Positions 24,593 through 28,079 of a stretch of DNA of 28,079 bases are shown here, piece after piece (within the stretch, counting starts at the first letter, position 1; each line of letters opens with the position of its first letter). This DNA comes from Pseudomonadota bacterium (lineage in GTDB: Bacteria > Pseudomonadota > Alphaproteobacteria > Acetobacterales > Acetobacteraceae): positions 1 through 28,079 of the forward strand of contig JAKBAQ010000006.1 of NCBI GenBank assembly GCA_021808985.1, read 5' to 3'. Position numbers and translations under genes: made by a program. The notes under the pieces are model-generated. The model was not told the origin of the DNA. It worked only from the letters and a program-made list of their open reading frames with translations, and ran no database searches.

Positions 24593-25284
24593 AACGCTTC
24601 TGGAATGCAACCTCAGTCCTGCCGGAAGGCGCTGGCTTCGCCATCCGGCTGGACAGCCACCCCCTGAAATTGCCCAGCGGCCGCCCGCTCAGCGTGCCGT
24701 TCAAGGCCCTGGCCGAGGCGATTGCCGCCGAGTGGGCGATGGTTGGCGCGGATTTCACGCCGGATGACCTACCCCTCACCCGCCTGGCCACGACAGCGCA
24801 GGAGCGTATCAGCCTGCACCGCGCGGAAATCGTAGCGCAGCTGGCGGCCTATGGCATGAACGACCTGCTCTGCTACCGCGCCGAAGGTCCGCCAGGCCTG
24901 ACACAGCGCGAGGCCGAGGCGTGGGACCCATGGATCGGCTGGCTGGACCAAAAATTCGGCATCAGGCTGGAAACCACCGCCGGCATCATGCCGCTGCAGC
25001 AAGCGCCGGAATATCGGGACATTTTCACCACCCACCTGATGTGCATGGACGAGTATCAGCTGGCGGGGCTTGGCGTGATCATCCCCGCGCTGGGAAGCCT
25101 GGTGCTGGCGCTCGCGGTGGAAGCCGGCGCCCTGGCGCCAGATGCCGCCTGCCGCTGCGCCAGCCTCGGGGAGCTTTGGCAGGAAACCCTCTGGGGCATG
25201 GATGCGCAAGCCGCCGGCCGGCGGCGAATCATCGCGGAAGATGTTGCCGTGAGCGCTCGTTTTATGGTCCTCTGCCGTACATGA
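24589..25284 (+). CDS. ATP12 family F1-ATPase assembly chaperone
   Basis: This is a 231-residue homologue of mitochondrial Atp12, which binds the F1 alpha subunit and helps assemble the alpha3-beta3 ring of ATP synthase. The N-terminus (MKRFWNATSV) leads into the segment DSHPLKLPSGRPLSVP, typical of the family. The central conserved motif is DLLCYRAEGPPGL (about 92-104) followed by EAEAWDPWIGWLDQKFG. The family is found mainly in alphaproteobacteria and mitochondria, which supports the placement of the organism. The frame is open upstream into the AsmA gene, but the ATG at 24589, overlapping its stop, fits the family start. Translation is coupled on both sides by ATGA overlaps. Confidence 0.92.
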   Translation: MKRFWNATSVLPEGAGFAIRLDSHPLKLPSGRPLSVPFKALAEAIAAEWAMVGADFTPDDLPLTRLATTAQERISLHRAEIVAQLAAYGMNDLLCYRAEGPPGLTQREAEAWDPWIGWLDQKFGIRLETTAGIMPLQQAPEYRDIFTTHLMCMDEYQLAGLGVIIPALGSLVLALAVEAGALAPDAACRCASLGELWQETLWGMDAQAAGRRRIIAEDVAVSARFMVLCRT

Positions 25285-25568
25285 AAGCGACCCATCTGCT
25301 CATCACCGGCCGGGTCCAGGGTGTCGGCTTCCGCGAATGGCTGGCCAGCGAGGCCCGGCGGCTCGGGCTTTCCGGCTGGGTGCGCAATATCGGCCAAGAT
25401 ACGGTGGAGGCCGTGATTTCCGGGGACACGGTGGCCGTGGAGGAATGCCTGCGCCTCTGCCGCCGCGGGCCGCGCAATGCCATTGTCGAAACGATCAAGG
25501 ACACGCTCACCGAACCACCGGCGGAACCTGGCTTCATAAAGCGTGCTTCCCTGCCTGTCAGACCGTGA
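25281..25568 (+). CDS. acyP: Acylphosphatase
   Basis: This 95-residue small alpha/beta enzyme hydrolyses acyl phosphates such as carbamoyl phosphate and 1,3-bisphosphoglycerate. The phosphate-binding loop GRVQGVGFR (10-18) supplies the catalytic arginine R18, and the catalytic asparagine is N36 in GWVRN. The length is the family norm. The ATG overlaps the ATP12 gene stop (ATGA), so it is the last gene of the asmA-atp12-acyP unit. The physiological substrate in bacteria is not established. Confidence 0.96.
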   Translation: MKATHLLITGRVQGVGFREWLASEARRLGLSGWVRNIGQDTVEAVISGDTVAVEECLRLCRRGPRNAIVETIKDTLTEPPAEPGFIKRASLPVRP

Positions 25569-25600
25569 AGCAGATCAAGGCAGGTATCCGCAACACCGCG

Positions 25601-25628
25601 TTTACACCCCGGCAAAGCTTGCTAGGCT
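25601..25628 (+). promoter_or_regulatory. Candidate gabT promoter
   Basis: In the 87-nt gap before the aminotransferase gene, TTTACA (25601-25606) and TAGGCT (25623-25628) are 16 nt apart, with an upstream TGC that could act as an extended -10. This gives a leader of roughly 20 nt ending in AAGGAG. I see no terminator for the preceding operon, so read-through is also possible. Confidence 0.4.
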
Positions 25629-25655
25629 CTCCGGGCCCTTAAGGAGTTAGAACCG

Positions 25656-26933
25656 ATGAGTACGAACAGTGAGTTGATGGCGCGCCGTGAGGCGGCGGTT
25701 CCGCGTGGCGTGAGCAATACGCACCCGGTCTTCACCCAGCGCGCCGAAAACGCCGAGCTTTGGGACGTGGAAGGCAAGCGGTATATTGATTTTGCCGGCG
25801 GCATCGCGGTGCTGAACACCGGGCATCGCCACCCCAAGGTGATGGCGGCGGTGAATGAGCAGCTCACGCGCTTCACGCACACCTGCTTCCAGGTCTCGCC
25901 TTATGAGAGCTATATCGCGCTGGCCGAGCGGCTGAACGCGATGGCCCCGATCGAAGGCCCCGCCAAGACGATCTTTTTCACGACCGGGGCCGAGGCGCTG
26001 GAAAACGCGATAAAAATCGCCCGCGCCGCCACCGGGCGTTCCGGCGTTATCACCTTTGCCGGCGGCTACCATGGCCGCACCATGCTGACGATGGCGATGA
26101 CCGGCAAGGTACTGCCCTACAAGAAGAAATTCGCGCCGATGCCGGCTGAGATCTATCACGTCCCCTTCCCGCACGCGCCTTTTGGGGTGACTGTTCAGGA
26201 CAGCCTGCGCGCCATCGACATGCTGTTCCGCGCCGATATCGAGCCGGAGCGGACCGCCGCGATCGTGCTGGAACCCGTGCAGGGGGAAGGCGGCTTTATT
26301 CAGGCGCCGGCCGAACTGCTGGAGGCACTGCGCGCGCTGTGCGACAAGCACGGCATCCTGCTGGTCGCCGATGAGGTGCAGACCGGCTTCGCCCGCACCG
26401 GCAAGATGTTCGGTATCGAGCACTCCGCCGTGAAGCCCGATATCATCACCGTCGCCAAGTCGCTGGCTGGCGGGTTCCCGCTTTCGGGCGTCATCGGGCG
26501 CGCCGCGGTGATGGATGCGGCGGAGCCTGGCGGGCTGGGCGGCACCTATTCGGGCTCACCCATTGCCTGCGCCGCGGCGCTGGCCGTGCTTGATGTCATC
26601 GAAGAGGAAAAACTGGTCGAGCGCGCCAACACGATCGGCGCGAAAATGAAATCGCGGCTGGAGGCTATTTCCCGCCGCAACGACACCGTTCCCATTGCCG
26701 AAATTCGTGGCCCCGGCGCGATGATCGCGTTCGACGTGGTGGCAACGCGCGGCACCAACGAGCCCGATGCCGACATGACCCGGAAGGTGATCGCCAAGGC
26801 CCGTGAAAATGGGCTCATTCTGCTTTCCTGCGGCGTGTATGGCAATGCCATCCGCCTGCTGGTGCCGCTCACCGCCGCGGATGCGCTGCTCGATGAAGGG
26901 CTGGATGTGCTGGAACAAGCGCTGACGGTTTAA
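25656..26933 (+). CDS. gabT: 4-aminobutyrate aminotransferase (class III, PLP)
   Basis: This 425-residue enzyme most likely transfers the amino group of 4-aminobutyrate to 2-oxoglutarate, giving succinate semialdehyde and glutamate. The class III features are complete: cofactor phosphate loop TTGAEALENA (109-118), YHGRT (138-142), the ring-contacting aspartate D239 in VADEVQTGFARTG, and the PLP lysine K268 in TVAKSLAGGFPLSG. The opening MSTNSELMARREAAVPRGVS resembles GabT rather than acetylornithine aminotransferase, and the length also fits GabT. Related omega-amino acid substrates cannot be excluded. The ATG at 25656 has AAGGAG about 10 nt upstream. No succinate-semialdehyde dehydrogenase gene is adjacent in this window. 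Confidence 0.88.
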   Translation: MSTNSELMARREAAVPRGVSNTHPVFTQRAENAELWDVEGKRYIDFAGGIAVLNTGHRHPKVMAAVNEQLTRFTHTCFQVSPYESYIALAERLNAMAPIEGPAKTIFFTTGAEALENAIKIARAATGRSGVITFAGGYHGRTMLTMAMTGKVLPYKKKFAPMPAEIYHVPFPHAPFGVTVQDSLRAIDMLFRADIEPERTAAIVLEPVQGEGGFIQAPAELLEALRALCDKHGILLVADEVQTGFARTGKMFGIEHSAVKPDIITVAKSLAGGFPLSGVIGRAAVMDAAEPGGLGGTYSGSPIACAAALAVLDVIEEEKLVERANTIGAKMKSRLEAISRRNDTVPIAEIRGPGAMIAFDVVATRGTNEPDADMTRKVIAKARENGLILLSCGVYGNAIRLLVPLTAADALLDEGLDVLEQALTV

Positions 26934-26941
26934 CGCACGAT

Positions 26942-26981
26942 GGCCGCAAGTTTCCCCGCTATGCGGGGGAGCTTGCGGGCC
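26942..26981 (+). terminator. Long hairpin after gabT, probable terminator without T-run
   Basis: CCGCAAG-TTT-CCCCGC pairs with GCGGGG-GAG-CTTGCGG to give a continuous 16-bp stem (two G-T pairs) with a TAT loop, 8 nt after the gabT stop. GG/CC pairs extend it across a one-base bulge. AGGGCATAAAATC follows instead of a T-run. It could stop transcription weakly or protect the mRNA 3' end. Confidence 0.5.
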
Positions 26982-27051
26982 AGGGCATAAAATCTACATA
27001 AATATAAGGGACTGTTTTAAACGTTTTTTCTTATAATAAATTGAAATTATT

Positions 27052-27146
27052 AAAAATTTTTGCGGGGTTTGGGGAGCTTTTTATAAAAAGCTCCCCAAGA
27101 TTCTGGCCCTTTTTTGCAAAAAAGGGCCAGACCCCAAAAAACTTTT
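27052..27146. repeat. Twin-palindrome intergenic element
   Basis: Two perfect palindromes lie 5 nt apart. The first (27071-27096) has 13-base halves, GGGGAGCTTTTTA and its complement. The second (27102-27131) has 15-base halves, TCTGGCCCTTTTTTG and its complement. Outside them GGGGT (27064-27068) can pair with ACCCC (27131-27135), and the flanking A/T tracts pair imperfectly, so the whole 95 nt could form a three-way junction. There is no second copy in this window. It may be a dispersed intergenic repeat or a bidirectional terminator between the convergent gabT and transporter genes. Confidence 0.6.
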
Positions 27147-27170
27147 GAGAATTATCCTTAATGTTTTTGC

Positions 27171-27192
27171 AGAGACTGTTAAAACAATCTCT
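27171..27192 (-). terminator. Hairpin at the transporter gene stop
   Basis: On the minus strand AGAGATTGTT pairs with AACAGTCTCT (one G-T pair), beginning within the stop codon of the transporter gene. GCAAAAACATT follows, with no T-run on that strand. The stem is AT-rich and therefore weaker than the palindromes beyond it. Confidence 0.35.
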
Positions 27193-28079
27193 AAAAAAAC
27201 AAAAAACTCAGGGCTATATAAAGCGGCGTGAGGATAACGCTCATGAGCCCGGCGAAGGCGAAAAAGCCCGGCATCTTCACCGCCCGGCGCGCGGCGATGG
27301 CGCGGACCATGAGATTCGGCGCGTTGCCCAGATAGGTAATTGGCCCGAAGAACACGGAGCCGGCCGCGATGGCTGTGAGCAAGTGCGCGGGTGGCGCGCT
27401 CAGGCTGGCGGCGTGGCCGCCGGCGGCCTCGAAAAAGATCAGATATGTCGGTGCGGCGTCAAGAATGGCCGATGCGATGCCTGAACTCCAGAACCAGGAC
27501 AGGGGATTGGGGGCGATGTTGGCCGCTTGCAGCAGCTGGAACACCGGCGTGATGGTGGCGAAGATCGCGAAAAACATGATGACGATCTCACGCATGGCGC
27601 CCCAGGCGAAGCGATTCTGGTTCCGGATGGCGCGTGGGGTCAGAGTCTCCGAGAGCGCGATGCAGATCAGTTCGAGCAGGATGAGCGCCAAATGCTCCCC
27701 GGGAATTTCGAGGGATAGGATCGTCACCATGCCGGGATGCCAGATACCTGCGAGGGGAATGGCCAGAATCAGCACCGCCAGCAAAAAAATATTCAACCCC
27801 CCGGCAATGCGGAATTTTTGCACCCGCGGGGCGGCATCCCGCCGGGCCAGGTAAAGGTCGCACCCCAGGCAGAGGAGCAATACCGGCACCGCCAGGACCA
27901 GTAGCGGCAACCAGAGGTGAATGGCCGGCCAGAAAAACGGCACGCCACGCAAAAACCCGACCAGCAAGGGCGGATCACCCAATGGCGACAGGGCGCCGCC
28001 ACAATTGCCAACCAAAATGATGAAGGCGAGGATAAGATGCCGCTTTTCCGCGCGGTAGCCATTCGCCGCGAGCAACGGG
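27191..28079 (-). CDS. Ion transporter superfamily membrane protein (NhaD/ArsB-like sodium:proton antiporter), 5' end outside window
   Basis: The last 296 or so codons of a polytopic membrane protein, with about eight hydrophobic segments. The frame stays open to the right edge (codon CCG at 28076-28078), so the N-terminus is missing, probably by 130-180 residues. Two motifs typical of the ion transporter superfamily repeats are seen: GGALSPLGDPPLLVGFLRGVPFFW near the left part and FFGPITYLGNAPNLM near the C-terminus. These resemble proteins annotated as NhaD-type or citrate-like sodium:proton antiporters, but the transported ion cannot be told from sequence. The gene converges on gabT across a palindrome-rich gap. 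Confidence 0.75.
   Translation of the reverse strand, partial: PLLAANGYRAEKRHLILAFIILVGNCGGALSPLGDPPLLVGFLRGVPFFWPAIHLWLPLLVLAVPVLLLCLGCDLYLARRDAAPRVQKFRIAGGLNIFLLAVLILAIPLAGIWHPGMVTILSLEIPGEHLALILLELICIALSETLTPRAIRNQNRFAWGAMREIVIMFFAIFATITPVFQLLQAANIAPNPLSWFWSSGIASAILDAAPTYLIFFEAAGGHAASLSAPPAHLLTAIAAGSVFFGPITYLGNAPNLMVRAIAARRAVKMPGFFAFAGLMSVILTPLYIALSFLFF

Noticed and set aside
23129..24610. 493-codon minus-strand frame opposite the AsmA gene
   Set aside because: Its composition (Arg/Gly/Gln-rich, no motifs) is that of an antisense shadow. The plus-strand AsmA protein has family motifs and coupled neighbours.

Overview
The window looks like chromosomal core from an alphaproteobacterium. The GC content is high, the gene order is a full nuoA-to-nuoN operon followed by birA and coaX, the protease block runs tig-clpP-clpX-lon-hupB, and there is an ATP12-type F1 assembly chaperone. 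Protein character and the palindromic intergenic DNA near 27.1 kb suggest Rhodospirillales, most likely an Acetobacteraceae (Acidocella/Acidiphilium-like) organism. That placement is an inference from recalled family features, not from a search.

Layout. Positions 1-14780 (minus strand) hold a complete 14-gene respiratory complex I operon, transcribed right to left. nuoA is at the right end and nuoN at the left, followed by a repressor-less biotin ligase (birA) and the first codons of type III pantothenate kinase (coaX). Almost every junction is a stop/start overlap or a gap of 10 nt or less, so the block is probably one translationally coupled transcript. Positions 14781-15256 hold the nuo leader with a strong hairpin, tRNA-Asp(GTC) and tRNA-Val(TAC). 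Positions 15254-21815 (minus) hold the proteostasis block: HU (hupB), Lon, ClpX, ClpP and trigger factor, separated by intergenic stretches with several terminator-like hairpins. tRNA-Leu(TAG) lies just upstream of tig.

Positions 22076-25568 (plus) hold a three-gene operon joined by ATGA overlaps: an AsmA-like envelope protein, an ATP12 F1-ATPase assembly chaperone and an acylphosphatase. Positions 25656-26933 (plus) encode a GabT-type class III aminotransferase. A 257-nt gap follows, with an AT-rich stretch and several strong palindromes. The window ends inside a minus-strand ion-transporter-superfamily membrane protein (27191-28079, N-terminus missing).

The genes are mostly housekeeping: energy conservation (complex I, F1 assembly), cofactor supply (biotin ligation, CoA), ATP-dependent proteolysis and nascent-chain folding. 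I found no defence system, CRISPR array, prophage or insertion sequence. No gene-free stretch exceeds 300 nt. The observations most worth checking are non-coding: the twin-palindrome element at about 27.05-27.15 kb, the hairpin in the nuo leader, and a terminator that appears to lie between hupB and its likely promoter.
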